DNA from: Bacillus suaedaesalsae
GTDB lineage: Bacteria; Bacillota; Bacilli; Bacillales; SA4
Assembly: GCF_016890225.1 (NCBI RefSeq)
Contig: NZ_JAFELM010000043.1
Span: forward strand, 186,001-250,000
Direction of reading: 5' to 3'
Length of the DNA stretch: 64,000 nucleotides
Shown here: positions 25,900 to 34,863 of the stretch, one piece after another
Layout of the letters: every line of letters begins with the position of its first letter
Numbering within the stretch: position 1 is the stretch's first letter
Notes under the pieces: generated by a model
Told to the model about the DNA's origin: nothing
Databases searched by the model: none
What the model saw: the letters and a program-made list of their open reading frames with translations, nothing else
Translations under genes and position numbers: made by a program

Positions 25900-25946
25900 A
25901 AAAGTATGGAGAAAATCATTAGTCTGATTTTCTCCATACTTTTTTA
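25900..25946. terminator. Bidirectional terminator
   Basis: A perfect 19-bp stem (AAAAGTATGGAGAAAATCA and its complement) with a six-base loop and T/A tracts on both sides separates two convergent genes. Confidence 0.92.
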
Positions 25947-26957
25947 TGAATTGAATAATTCGGATACAATTTCAAATGAACGTAGTCGTGCTTTGTGATC
26001 ATAAATTTGAGTATTAATGATGATCTCATCAGCATCTGTTTCATCTAAGAAGCTTTGAAGTCGCATCTTTACTGTTTCACGATTTCCGATAATGGATGCT
26101 CCTAGTTGTTGCTGCAAAGTTGCTTTCTCTTGCTCACTCCATAATTCGTCCATATTATCGACTGGAGGTTGTAATTGTCCTGGATTATTACGGACTAGGT
26201 TTAAAAATTGTTGATACATGGATGTAGCTAATCTTTGTGCTTCTTCTTCTGTATCCGCAGCTATCACATTAACTCCAACCATTACGTATGGTCTTTGAAG
26301 TTCATCAGAAGGGGTAAAGTTGCTTCTATATAAGTTTAAGGCAGGTAGTGTATTGGCAGGTGAGAAATGGCTTGCAAACGAAAATGGTAACCCTAATTGT
26401 CCGGCAAGCTGCGCACTAAAACCGCTTGAACCTAATAGCCAAATTGGAATTGATAACCCTTCACCAGGAACGGCGTGAACCAGTAGTTTTTCTGAGCTTA
26501 AAGAAGGGTTAAAATAAGAACGAAGCTCTGATAACTGTTCTGGGAAGTCATCGCCTGTTTTTCTTGGATCTCTACGTAATGCGATCATCGTGCGATAATC
26601 TGTGCCGGGTGCACGGCCTAAGCCAAGGTCTATTCGTCCAGGAAACAGTGATTCTAGCGTTCCGAATTGTTCTGCAATAACAAGGGAAGCGTGGTTTGGA
26701 AGCATGACACCGCCAGATCCTACGCGTATTTTGGAGGTGTTTGCAGCAACTTGTCCAATGACGACAGCAGTTGCAGAACTAGCGATACCTGGCATATTAT
26801 GATGCTCTGCAAGCCAGTAACGGTTATACCCCCATTTTTCAGCATGCTGAGCAAGATCTATTGTGTTTAGTAATGATTCCCTCGCTGTACTTCCTATGAC
26901 AATTGGAGAAAGGTCTAACACAGAAATAGCAATATCATTTAGTGTTTTATGAGACAT
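25944..26957 (-). CDS. LLM-class flavin-dependent oxidoreductase
   Basis: The 337-residue TIM-barrel enzyme belongs to the luciferase-like monooxygenases: LSVLDLSPI-type opening, [54 protein letters not shown], and later [20 protein letters not shown]. The pattern is that of the YceB/MsnO8-type subgroup common in Firmicutes, using FMNH2 or F420-like flavin; the substrate is unknown. ATG 26957 is chosen because the sequence upstream to ATG 27017 is not typical of the family, although the binding site (AGAAGTGAAG) is modest. Confidence 0.9.
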   Translation of the reverse strand: MSHKTLNDIAISVLDLSPIVIGSTARESLLNTIDLAQHAEKWGYNRYWLAEHHNMPGIASSATAVVIGQVAANTSKIRVGSGGVMLPNHASLVIAEQFGTLESLFPGRIDLGLGRAPGTDYRTMIALRRDPRKTGDDFPEQLSELRSYFNPSLSSEKLLVHAVPGEGLSIPIWLLGSSGFSAQLAGQLGLPFSFASHFSPANTLPALNLYRSNFTPSDELQRPYVMVGVNVIAADTEEEAQRLATSMYQQFLNLVRNNPGQLQPPVDNMDELWSEQEKATLQQQLGASIIGNRETVKMRLQSFLDETDADEIIINTQIYDHKARLRSFEIVSELFNS

Positions 26958-27101
26958 TTTCTTCACTTCTTTCTTTATGTATTCATATCCAATCGATATA
27001 GTATAAAATAGTAACATTTATATAGTAACAAGTTCATGTCATATTTTATAATATTTTGCTTGAAATATTCGTTTCTACATTATTTAGAAGGGGTGAATAT
27101 A

Positions 27102-27737
27102 TTGAATAATCCATGAGTAGTAAAGCAAGAAATCGTATACGATTTCAATGATCCTAGGTGGATCAAAAATATTAATGAAGGTCATACTCCACGAAGAGGA
27201 GTTGTCCTAACGTTCGATGACGGTCCTGGAAAGTATACAAAAGATATTCTAGATATCTTGCAGGAGAAACAAGTGAAAGCGGTTTTCTTCTGGCAATCAC
27301 GCCTTGTTTATCCAAAAAGACCGTGGAAAAGGCTATTAGAAGAAGGGCACATTCTCGGTTCACATGCACATAACCATAGCAATTTAACACGGTTAACGAA
27401 AGAGGAACAATTTCACCATATAAACAGTAGCAAATCAATATTAGAAAAATTAACTGGAATTGAAGTAAAATACTTTCGACCACCGTTTGGTCGTTATAAT
27501 GAAGAAACGATGAATATAATAGAAAAATTAAAAATGACCCCTGTCATGTGGGACATTTCCACTTATGATTGGGAGTTGAAATCAGAACCACAGAGGATAA
27601 CATCCAATATTGTTGATCATGTAGAAGAAGGCTCTATCATCCTTTTACATGAGGTTGAGCAGACTGTGAAGGCTTTACCTTCTATTATAAAAGGGATACT
27701 CGAAAAGGGGCTATCGTTTGAGTTATTGGAAGACTAA
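27102..27737 (+). pseudogene. Polysaccharide deacetylase (NodB-type) with in-frame TGA at codon 5
   Basis: A gene start is clear: AAGGGGTGA, 5 bases, then TTG 27102, giving MNNP and then TGA at 27114-27116. Past the stop the same frame continues without interruption for 206 codons. It encodes an intact NodB domain: TFDDGPGKYT, GSHAHNHSNL, YFRPPFGRYN, WDISTYDWE and IILLHEVE. These are the metal ligands and catalytic Asp of family 4 carbohydrate esterases, which deacetylate peptidoglycan or chitin-like chains. No ATG, GTG or TTG occurs between the TGA and TTG 27258, which lies after the essential TFDDG motif. Either the gene is disabled, the TGA replaces a TGG by error, or initiation is unconventional. 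Confidence 0.7.
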
Positions 27738-27754
27738 CATGAGTTAGTCTTTTT
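27726..27754 (+). terminator. Terminator after deacetylase
   Basis: AAGACTAAC pairs with GTTAGTCTT around ATGA, then T residues; the stem overlaps the stop codon. Confidence 0.75.
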
Positions 27755-27999
27755 TTACTTTATTTCCAAAAAATCAATCTCGATTTTATTGTTTCGAACA
27801 ATCATAATCAATTTTGTACTATATTTTACTTTTGCGACACAAAAGAATTCCTTACACTCGAATCTTGTTACCGAACAGTCAACTTCAAACAAGTTAGGAG
27901 TGTTAATAGAAAAAAATATTTTCAAAAAATGCGACATAAAGATTTTTATTAAGTCGAAATTTGTAGTGAAAAATTTATTAAAAAGGGGACAAGGTTTAC

Positions 28000-29127
28000 A
28001 TGAAAAAACAATTAGTAAGCAGCATGGTAGCATCAGCACTTATTTTCTCTTATGGAGCAGGCGCAGCATTTGCAAATGGAGACACATCTACTTCTGACGA
28101 AACACTAGAGGTTATTGAACTAACTGAAGGTGGTACTTCTACTGAGCCTTCTGAAGAAACAACAACAGAAAGTACTGAAGAAGGAACAGATACAACAACT
28201 GAAGAAAGTACTGAAGAAGTGTCAGAAGAAACAACAACAGATGAATCTACGGAAGAAGTTGTAGAAGAAGATACTGAAGTACAAGAAGAAGCACCATCAT
28301 TAGTACCTGGAGATTTCTTTTATTTCGTAAAATCATTCATGGAGCAAATTCGTCTTGCTGTAACTGTAGATGACTACAAAGAAGCACAACTTTTAGCTGA
28401 ATTTGCGGCAGAGCGTATTGCAGAAGCAAACGCATTAATTGCTGAAGGTAAAACGGAAGAAGCAACTGAGTTATTACAAAAAGCGATTGAAACTCAAACA
28501 GCAGCAACTGAAGAGTTAGAGAATGTTGAAGGAACTGAAGAAACGACAACAGAAGAAGGAACAGAAGAAGCAACTGAAGAAACTGAAGTTGTAGAAGAAG
28601 GAACAGAAGAGGAAGTAGTTGCAATAGACGAGCCTACAACAGAAGAAGAAGTAACTGTTGAAGTTAAGCTTGGTCAAAATATTGATGCACTATTAGCAGC
28701 ATTAAGTCATGTTGAAAACCCAAGAGCACAGCAAGCACTTATGAAAAACATTCAAAAATCATTTGCTAAGTTAGATAAAAAGATTGCAAAGCTTGAAAAG
28801 AAATACGGAACTGAAGAAGAAGCAACTGAAGAAACAACAACTGAAGAAACTACTACAGAAGAAACGGTAGCAACTGAAGAAGTTACAGAAAATGAAACAA
28901 CAGAAGAAGTAACAGAAGTTGAAGAAGAAACAGTTGTAGCAGTAACTGCTCCTGCTAAATCTGAAGAGAAGAAGCAACAAGCTAAAGCAAAGGCAGAAGA
29001 GAAGAAGCAACAAGGTAAGGCTAAAGCTGAAGAGAAAAAACAAAAAGGTCAAGAAAAGAAGCAACAAGGTCAAGCTAAAGCTGAAGAAAAGAAGAATAAT
29101 AAAGGTAACGGAAATGGAAACAACTAA
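28000..29127 (+). CDS. Secreted acidic Glu/Thr-rich protein with DUF5667-like helical domain
   Basis: The 375-residue product has a signal peptide (about 1-26, ending AAFA). Three low-complexity stretches of TEE/ETT repeats (about 40-95, 170-215, 265-310) surround two helical segments. The first, VPGDFFYFVKSFMEQIRLAV then EAQLLAEFAAERIAEANAL, is DUF5667-like; the second is at LAALSHVENPRAQQALMKNI. The C-terminus is a basic KAEEKKQQ repeat ending in a Gly/Asn tail. The charge switch from acidic to basic suggests binding to the wall or an extracellular polymer. Function is unknown. The repeats are prone to slippage. Confidence 0.85.
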   Translation: MKKQLVSSMVASALIFSYGAGAAFANGDTSTSDETLEVIELTEGGTSTEPSEETTTESTEEGTDTTTEESTEEVSEETTTDESTEEVVEEDTEVQEEAPSLVPGDFFYFVKSFMEQIRLAVTVDDYKEAQLLAEFAAERIAEANALIAEGKTEEATELLQKAIETQTAATEELENVEGTEETTTEEGTEEATEETEVVEEGTEEEVVAIDEPTTEEEVTVEVKLGQNIDALLAALSHVENPRAQQALMKNIQKSFAKLDKKIAKLEKKYGTEEEATEETTTEETTTEETVATEEVTENETTEEVTEVEEETVVAVTAPAKSEEKKQQAKAKAEEKKQQGKAKAEEKKQKGQEKKQQGQAKAEEKKNNKGNGNGNN

Positions 29128-29138
29128 TTCCCTTGCTT

Positions 29139-29177
29139 AAAAGAGGTAGACGGTCTTTGACTGTCTACCTCTTTCTT
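29139..29177 (+). terminator. Intrinsic terminator
   Basis: AAAGAGGTAGAC pairs with GTCTACCTCTTT, followed by CTTTGTTT. Confidence 0.88.
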
Positions 29178-29243
29178 TGTTTACGATACACATGAATGGC
29201 ATAAAATAAAACAAATATGCCATACATAGAGGGAGTAACAGCT

Positions 29244-30647
29244 GTGACTGATACACGAAAATTAGGATTTTGGATATTAACAGCACTTGTTGTAGGAAAT
29301 ATGGTAGGTTCGGGGATCTTTATGTTACCAAGGACGTTATCTGAGGTGGCAAGTCCTGCAGGTGTTCTGCTTGCATGGACTTTAACTGGCTTTGGTGTGT
29401 TAATGGTAGCATTAGTGTTTGGTAACTTAGCTATTAGAAAACCAAACCTAACAGGAGGGCCACAGATTTATGCGAAAGAATTATTTTCAGAAGGCTCGAC
29501 CGCATCAACTTTATCTGGCTTTATGGCTTCATGGGGATATTGGATCGGAAATTTAGCTGGCAATATTGCGATCATTACTACTTTTGCAAGCTATTTATCA
29601 ACCTTCTTTCCGATTTTAACGGATGAAACTGTACTATATACTAGTGGAACCTTCTCACTTAGACTCGGTAATTTAAGTACTTTTGTAGTTTGTACACTAT
29701 TACTTTGGGCAACCCACTTTATTATTTTGCAAGGAATTGAAGGGGCTGGAAAAATAAACTTTGTTGCGACTGCAGCAAAAGTATTAGGTTTTGTATTGTT
29801 TATTGTTGCTGGATTATTTGCTTTTCAAAAAGCTTATATCATACCCTTCATTTCAACAAAAGAGGTTACAAATGGACAAACATTGGGCTTGCTTGGACAA
29901 ATAAATAGTGCCGCACTTACAACACTTTGGGCGTTTGTCGGTGTCGAATCTGCAATGGTGTTTGCATCACGTGCGAAAAAGCAATTGGATGTCAAACGTG
30001 CAACCATCTTGGGCTTATTAATTGCATTAGGTATTTATATTGGAATAAGTATTCTAGTAATGGGAATGCTTCCACAAGATGTTTTAGTTCAATCAGAAAA
30101 GCCATTAATAGATGCTATAGAAACGGTGTTAGGATCGATAGGTGGCAAAATTCTTGCGGCGATTGGTTTAATTAGTCTAATAGGGTCAACAATTGGATGG
30201 ATTATGTTAAGCGCTGAAATACCGTATCAAGCAGCGAAACAAGGGTTATTCCTACCCATTTTTTTAAAAGAAAATCAAAAAGGATTACCGACTTTTTCAT
30301 TAGTTGTAACGAATATACTAGGCCAATTCTTTATCTTTTCAACTATTTCGAACTCCATTTCAGCAGCGTTTGATTTCATTATTTATATTGCGACGTTATC
30401 CTATTTAGTTCCTTACTTTATTGCCTCCGTATTCCAGCTTAAACTTGTTTGGACAAAGGAGACGTATTCAAATGGAGAGTGGAGGATGGCAGATGGGATT
30501 ATTGCCATTCTTGCAACGATTTACTCTTTATGGGTCATCATAGCAGGTACGTCTGATCTTAAAACCTTTCTATTTGGTGTATTATTGTTGGCTAGTGGAA
30601 TTATCTTTTATGGGAAGATACGGACCCAACATAAGCAGCAAGTATAA
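29244..30647 (+). CDS. APC-family amino acid permease/antiporter
   Basis: The 467-residue membrane protein has 12 predicted helices and the family hallmark GNMVGSGIFMLP in helix 1, plus ETVLGSIGGKILAAIGLIS and IMLSAEIPYQAAKQG. It resembles the basic amino acid or polyamine antiporters of the APC superfamily (arginine/ornithine, lysine, agmatine types). The substrate is not fixed by sequence reading. GTG 29244 is preferred, with GAGGGAG at proper spacing; an in-frame ATG at 29217 lacks a site. No decarboxylase or deiminase gene lies nearby to indicate an acid-resistance pair. Confidence 0.88.
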   Translation: MTDTRKLGFWILTALVVGNMVGSGIFMLPRTLSEVASPAGVLLAWTLTGFGVLMVALVFGNLAIRKPNLTGGPQIYAKELFSEGSTASTLSGFMASWGYWIGNLAGNIAIITTFASYLSTFFPILTDETVLYTSGTFSLRLGNLSTFVVCTLLLWATHFIILQGIEGAGKINFVATAAKVLGFVLFIVAGLFAFQKAYIIPFISTKEVTNGQTLGLLGQINSAALTTLWAFVGVESAMVFASRAKKQLDVKRATILGLLIALGIYIGISILVMGMLPQDVLVQSEKPLIDAIETVLGSIGGKILAAIGLISLIGSTIGWIMLSAEIPYQAAKQGLFLPIFLKENQKGLPTFSLVVTNILGQFFIFSTISNSISAAFDFIIYIATLSYLVPYFIASVFQLKLVWTKETYSNGEWRMADGIIAILATIYSLWVIIAGTSDLKTFLFGVLLLASGIIFYGKIRTQHKQQV

Positions 30648-30746
30648 AAAGGTTGATGCATGTAAACCTTTTAGCCAAAAAGGATATTTTTAAATGAAAA
30701 CGAATATATAAGGGAGGAAAGATTTCTTAGGCTAAAGGAGATTGGA

Positions 30747-32411
30747 ATGACAGATAAACAACGAATTGAACAACTAGAGTTAAGGGTGATTGACCTACAA
30801 CGCGAAGCAAGAGAATTAAAAACGTTAATAGAGGAGTTAAAGTATGAGAAAGAGGTGGAAAAACCTGCGGCACCTAAACCTGTTTCACAGCAAGTAAAAA
30901 AACCTCCTCTTGCACCGAAAGAAGCGAAGCCCATTGACTGGGAAAAACAAATCGGGCAAGTTTGGTTGCCGAGAATTTTTATTTTCGTCCTGTTGCTTGG
31001 GGTGATTTGGGCGTTTAAGGCAGCGTCAGATTACGGACTTCTTAATAATTTTGTTAAGATTGGCATAGGGTTTTTTGCAGCAATTCTTTTGGTTTGGCTT
31101 GGAAATAAACAAATTAAGGAGAGCCGGATTGCCTTAGGGCAAGTTCTTCTTGGCGGTAGTGTGGTACTCTTATTGATCGTTACGTTTTCGATGCATGTTA
31201 TATACGCGATGGTTCCGGTACTAGTAGCATTGCTTATTAACATTGCCTGGATTGGGCTTGGTATTTATTTTTCGCATCGTCATGAATCTGAACCACTTGC
31301 CATTGTAACCGCTGTTGGAGGCTATTTAATTCCCTTTTTACTTGAAAGTACAAACCCGAATATTTTAGGTTTTATTGCTTTTGAAACAATTTTTTATATT
31401 TCCCTTTTACTGTTTGCGATAAAGAAACGATACATCATTCTATATCACGTTGCATTTGGACTCCTTCACGTGACATTACTAGCTGGAAGTTTACTAATAA
31501 GACCAAGTGATATTGAAGTTTTCAGTATAGCCATCTTAATTCAACACATCATTCTGCTGGTCACATTCAGTATGGATCGAATGAACCGGATAGAGCAGCA
31601 AATGGGAACGTTGTTTACGAGTTTTATCCTTACGGTGCTGTGGATCGAGGTTTCGTTAAATGATTTTCAATATGAATTCACCTTACTAGGTTTGTTTGTA
31701 GTCTATTCATTATTGTCTCTATATTTCTGGAAGAAAAGTGGACCAAGATTATCTTTAACTTTACCTGTTTCTACCTTGTCTTTTCTTTTCTTTCTCGCAA
31801 GTCGATTTAATCTTGAGGATTTAGTTGGGATTTTTCTAATACAAGCAGTGCTGGCAATTTATGTTGGAATTAAAGCTACCTCGAAAGTGCAGCAGCTACT
31901 AGGGGCATTTATATTCATAATTGCTGCGTTAATGACGATCGGGGACAGGTTTTATTATATCTTCTCGATTGAATACTTAAATTGGTTAATCTTATTAGGT
32001 ACCTTTATTGGTTTACGACTGTTGCTATTTAAAACAGTGTTTGTAAAGGAACAAAAGCAATTCACGCAGATCATGGATATCCTATTTACTTTATTATTAT
32101 TAGTTTTCACTTCATTAACGGTAAGTGTAATTACGGAGAACTTATGGTTATCACTTAATATTCAATATATGACCGTTTCCATTGTATGGGCACTGTATGC
32201 AATTTCTTGTATTGTCCTTGGGGCCAAACGAAACAACAAAGTACTACGTATTTTTGGTATCGGTCTATTATTTGTGACATTAGGAAAACTTTTGTTGATT
32301 GATTTAGCATATGTCTCAATCTTTATAAGAGCAATACTGTTCATTATTCTTGGCCTATGTGGACTTGCGGTATCTAGAATTTTCTATAAGGATCATCGTG
32401 AAGAGAGCTAG
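30747..32411 (+). CDS. DUF2339 multi-pass membrane protein
   Basis: The 554-residue protein starts with a coiled coil (about residues 3-50), a Pro/Lys-rich linker, and the conserved entry motif DWEKQIGQVWLPRIFIFVLLLG. About 14-16 transmembrane helices follow to the C-terminus. This matches the DUF2339 family of large membrane proteins with a cytoplasmic coiled-coil tail; the function is unknown. It lies 100 bases after the permease gene without a clear terminator between, so co-transcription is possible. A strong terminator closes the unit. Confidence 0.88.
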   Translation: MTDKQRIEQLELRVIDLQREARELKTLIEELKYEKEVEKPAAPKPVSQQVKKPPLAPKEAKPIDWEKQIGQVWLPRIFIFVLLLGVIWAFKAASDYGLLNNFVKIGIGFFAAILLVWLGNKQIKESRIALGQVLLGGSVVLLLIVTFSMHVIYAMVPVLVALLINIAWIGLGIYFSHRHESEPLAIVTAVGGYLIPFLLESTNPNILGFIAFETIFYISLLLFAIKKRYIILYHVAFGLLHVTLLAGSLLIRPSDIEVFSIAILIQHIILLVTFSMDRMNRIEQQMGTLFTSFILTVLWIEVSLNDFQYEFTLLGLFVVYSLLSLYFWKKSGPRLSLTLPVSTLSFLFFLASRFNLEDLVGIFLIQAVLAIYVGIKATSKVQQLLGAFIFIIAALMTIGDRFYYIFSIEYLNWLILLGTFIGLRLLLFKTVFVKEQKQFTQIMDILFTLLLLVFTSLTVSVITENLWLSLNIQYMTVSIVWALYAISCIVLGAKRNNKVLRIFGIGLLFVTLGKLLLIDLAYVSIFIRAILFIILGLCGLAVSRIFYKDHREES

Positions 32412-32434
32412 CATTCGCTAGCTCTTTTTTTTGT
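32401..32434 (+). terminator. Intrinsic terminator
   Basis: GAGCTAGC / GCTAGCTC with an ATTC loop and eight T residues. Confidence 0.9.
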
Positions 32435-32552
32435 GTGTAAAACAAATTAGATTTATAAAATTAGTAATTATTAGCAATCATGAAAAACGTATTATTTTGA
32501 GTCAATCTCTGTCGATATACATTATAGGACTAAAAGTCAGGGGGTGATTCTC

Positions 32553-34625
32553 ATGTTTACGTTGCCTAATTCAAGTGAAATTGTTATACTCCATGGAAAA
32601 TATTCGGTTTCAATTGTCATTCTATCGATTGTTATTGCCATTGTTGCTTCGTATACAGCGTTGGTGATGAACGAAAAAATGAAGCAGAATGGCTTTTTTC
32701 ATCAGCACTTTTGGCTTACACTTGCTTCATTTGCGATGGGGTTTGGTATTTGGTCAATGCACTTTATTGGGATGAGTGCATTTATGCTTCCACTTAAGAT
32801 GGATTATGATGTTCAATTGACAATATTGTCTGTCATTCCTGCAATACTTGCTTCCTTCCTCGCTTTTTATATATCAAATCGGACAAACAAGTCCATTTGG
32901 TCCTATGTGATAGCTGGAGTTATAATGGGAGTTGGCATTTCGGCGATGCATTATACAGGTATGCTGGCTATGAAGATGGATGTCGAGTTTGTGTATGATC
33001 CTCTACTATTTTTCGTATCAGTAGTGATTGCAATCGTTGTTTCCTTTGTTGCATTGTTCATTTTTTCGAGAAATTTGAACTTTTTGACGAACATATTTGT
33101 AAGAAGTTTAACGGCTATAATAATGGGATTGGCAATTTCCAGCATGCATTATACGGGGATGAAAGCTGTCATTTTCTATGTAGAAGAGTTAAATAGACCA
33201 TTTGCTGCACTACACTTACACCAAATGGATATTACGATGCTAGTTGTTGGTGTGACGGTGGGTATTTCGATTTTACTCGGTATTACGGGTCTTTCAGGTG
33301 TGTTGGATAGATACGTAGAATATCGTTTAAATTATTTTGACGCTTTAACGAAATTACCAAATCGAAGACAGTTTGAAAAATCGATTAAAAATTCAAATGT
33401 TCCTAGTATGTTAGCAATCTTACATTTACACAATCTTGAACGATTAAATAGTGGATATGGCTACGAAATGGGCGATGAAATCATTCGAACTGTAGCTGAC
33501 TTACTTATAAAGTTAAAGCCTGTTTCAGCTGAGTTTTATCGAATTGAAGGAAATCGGTTTGCATTGTTGACTCGTGATCAAAATGACTTCCTTGAGATGA
33601 AAACTACAATGGAGCGAATTTTGTCGATTTTAATGAAACCTTTAGTTGTCAACGATCACAAAGTAGTGTTAGAAACGGTATCGGCAATTGATCATTCAAC
33701 TGCTGAAAAGGAAATTAATCAGCTTTTTCTGAATACAATGTCGGTCTTACACCATCCATCAATATCGTATAATAATGAAATTGTTGAATTTGACCCTGCG
33801 ATTCATACGTATTCATTTGAACGTAACTTGCTTGATGATATAGACAGGGCAATGAAAGATAAAGAGTTATACCTTGTATATCAACCGAAAATAAACTCTA
33901 ATACACGAGAAATTATGGGTGTAGAAGCTCTCCTTCGTTGGAGTCATCCTGTTCATGGTCCGTTATCACCTGGACTATTCATACCGATTTTAGAGGAAAG
34001 TGGGAGGATGTTTGACGTAACAGACTGGGTCATTAATGAAGTCGGTTTACAAATCGCTTCATCTATTGAACAGGGACAACCTGTTTGGCAAGTCGCGATC
34101 AATATTCCTGGTCCTTATATTACATCTGAACGATTACTACGAGTATTAAAAGAAAGTATTCAAAAGCATAAAATTCCGGCAAAATATCTCGAGCTGGAGA
34201 TGACAGAAACAAGTCTCGTAAGCAATATTGATAATGCAATTCGATCTGTTAAAGAAATTAAGGAGTTTGGTTTTTCTGTTGCTTTAGATGACTTTGGTAC
34301 AGGTGTGTCCTCACTTTCCTATTTAAAAAGATTGCCTATTACTACATTGAAAATTGATAAATCCTTTGTTGATGATGTGCCTGGATCAAACAAAGATTCA
34401 GCGATTATTAAGGCAATTATTTCACTTTGTCAATCATTAAATCTGCATGTCGTGATCGAAGGGGTAGAAGTTGAGGATCAAATCGAATTTTTGAGTTCTA
34501 TGCCAGAAGTGTTAACTATACAAGGGTATTATTTCGCTAAGCCTTTACAGTATAAAGAACTATTAGAGTGGGCAGAAACCTTTACAGGTAAAAGATCCTC
34601 ATCAAAGTCATTTAAAAAATTCTAG
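32553..34625 (+). CDS. MHYT-GGDEF(degenerate)-EAL membrane protein, probable c-di-GMP phosphodiesterase
   Basis: The 690-residue protein has an N-terminal seven-helix MHYT domain with SMHFIGM, AMHYTGM and SMHYTGM, which may sense O2, CO or NO through bound copper. A GGDEF-fold domain follows (about residues 265-420), whose active site reads EGNRF instead of GGDEF, so cyclase activity is unlikely. The C-terminal EAL domain is intact, with EALLRW, DDFGTGVSSLSYLKR and KIDKSFVDD, and should hydrolyse c-di-GMP. ATG 32553 follows AGGGGGTGAT. It is encoded 7 kb upstream of a c-di-GMP riboswitch. Confidence 0.92.
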   Translation: MFTLPNSSEIVILHGKYSVSIVILSIVIAIVASYTALVMNEKMKQNGFFHQHFWLTLASFAMGFGIWSMHFIGMSAFMLPLKMDYDVQLTILSVIPAILASFLAFYISNRTNKSIWSYVIAGVIMGVGISAMHYTGMLAMKMDVEFVYDPLLFFVSVVIAIVVSFVALFIFSRNLNFLTNIFVRSLTAIIMGLAISSMHYTGMKAVIFYVEELNRPFAALHLHQMDITMLVVGVTVGISILLGITGLSGVLDRYVEYRLNYFDALTKLPNRRQFEKSIKNSNVPSMLAILHLHNLERLNSGYGYEMGDEIIRTVADLLIKLKPVSAEFYRIEGNRFALLTRDQNDFLEMKTTMERILSILMKPLVVNDHKVVLETVSAIDHSTAEKEINQLFLNTMSVLHHPSISYNNEIVEFDPAIHTYSFERNLLDDIDRAMKDKELYLVYQPKINSNTREIMGVEALLRWSHPVHGPLSPGLFIPILEESGRMFDVTDWVINEVGLQIASSIEQGQPVWQVAINIPGPYITSERLLRVLKESIQKHKIPAKYLELEMTETSLVSNIDNAIRSVKEIKEFGFSVALDDFGTGVSSLSYLKRLPITTLKIDKSFVDDVPGSNKDSAIIKAIISLCQSLNLHVVIEGVEVEDQIEFLSSMPEVLTIQGYYFAKPLQYKELLEWAETFTGKRSSSKSFKKF

Positions 34626-34628
34626 AAG

Positions 34629-34662
34629 CTAAAAACTCCATGTCAATGGAGTTTTTGTTTTT
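34629..34662 (+). terminator. Intrinsic terminator
   Basis: AAAAACTCCAT / ATGGAGTTTTT with a GTCA loop and further T residues. Confidence 0.88.
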
Positions 34663-34803
34663 TAGTCATTTATATCTAATAGGCATAAACCACTTATAAC
34701 TTTTGGGTTACATTGCACTAGTACATAGTAAGTAAATTGCAGTTTCGGTGTAATAATAGATGGATTTGTTTCATTTTTTAAAATATTATGATTATTAATA
34801 AAG

Positions 34804-34821
34804 TGAATGGATGTTCATTCA
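34804..34821 (+). promoter_or_regulatory. TetR-type operator upstream of first YhgE/Pip gene
   Basis: TGAATGGATGTTCATTCA: inverted half-sites TGAATG and CATTCA around six bases, 43 bases before the start codon. It resembles TetR-family (FadR/YhgD class) operators and is matched at 17 of 18 positions upstream of the paralogous gene. Confidence 0.65.
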
Positions 34822-34863
34822 GTGTTTGTGAAAGATTAGATTGCTTGGGATGGAGGTAGTTGT

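Noticed and set aside
28337-29073. Leu/Phe-rich minus-strand frames opposite the acidic secreted protein
   Set aside because: They arise from the complement of GAAGAA/ACAACA repeats.
32482-32518. Possible sigma-D promoter (GTCGATAT) upstream of the MHYT-EAL gene
   Set aside because: No TAAA box at 14-16 bases upstream; only the -10 half is similar.
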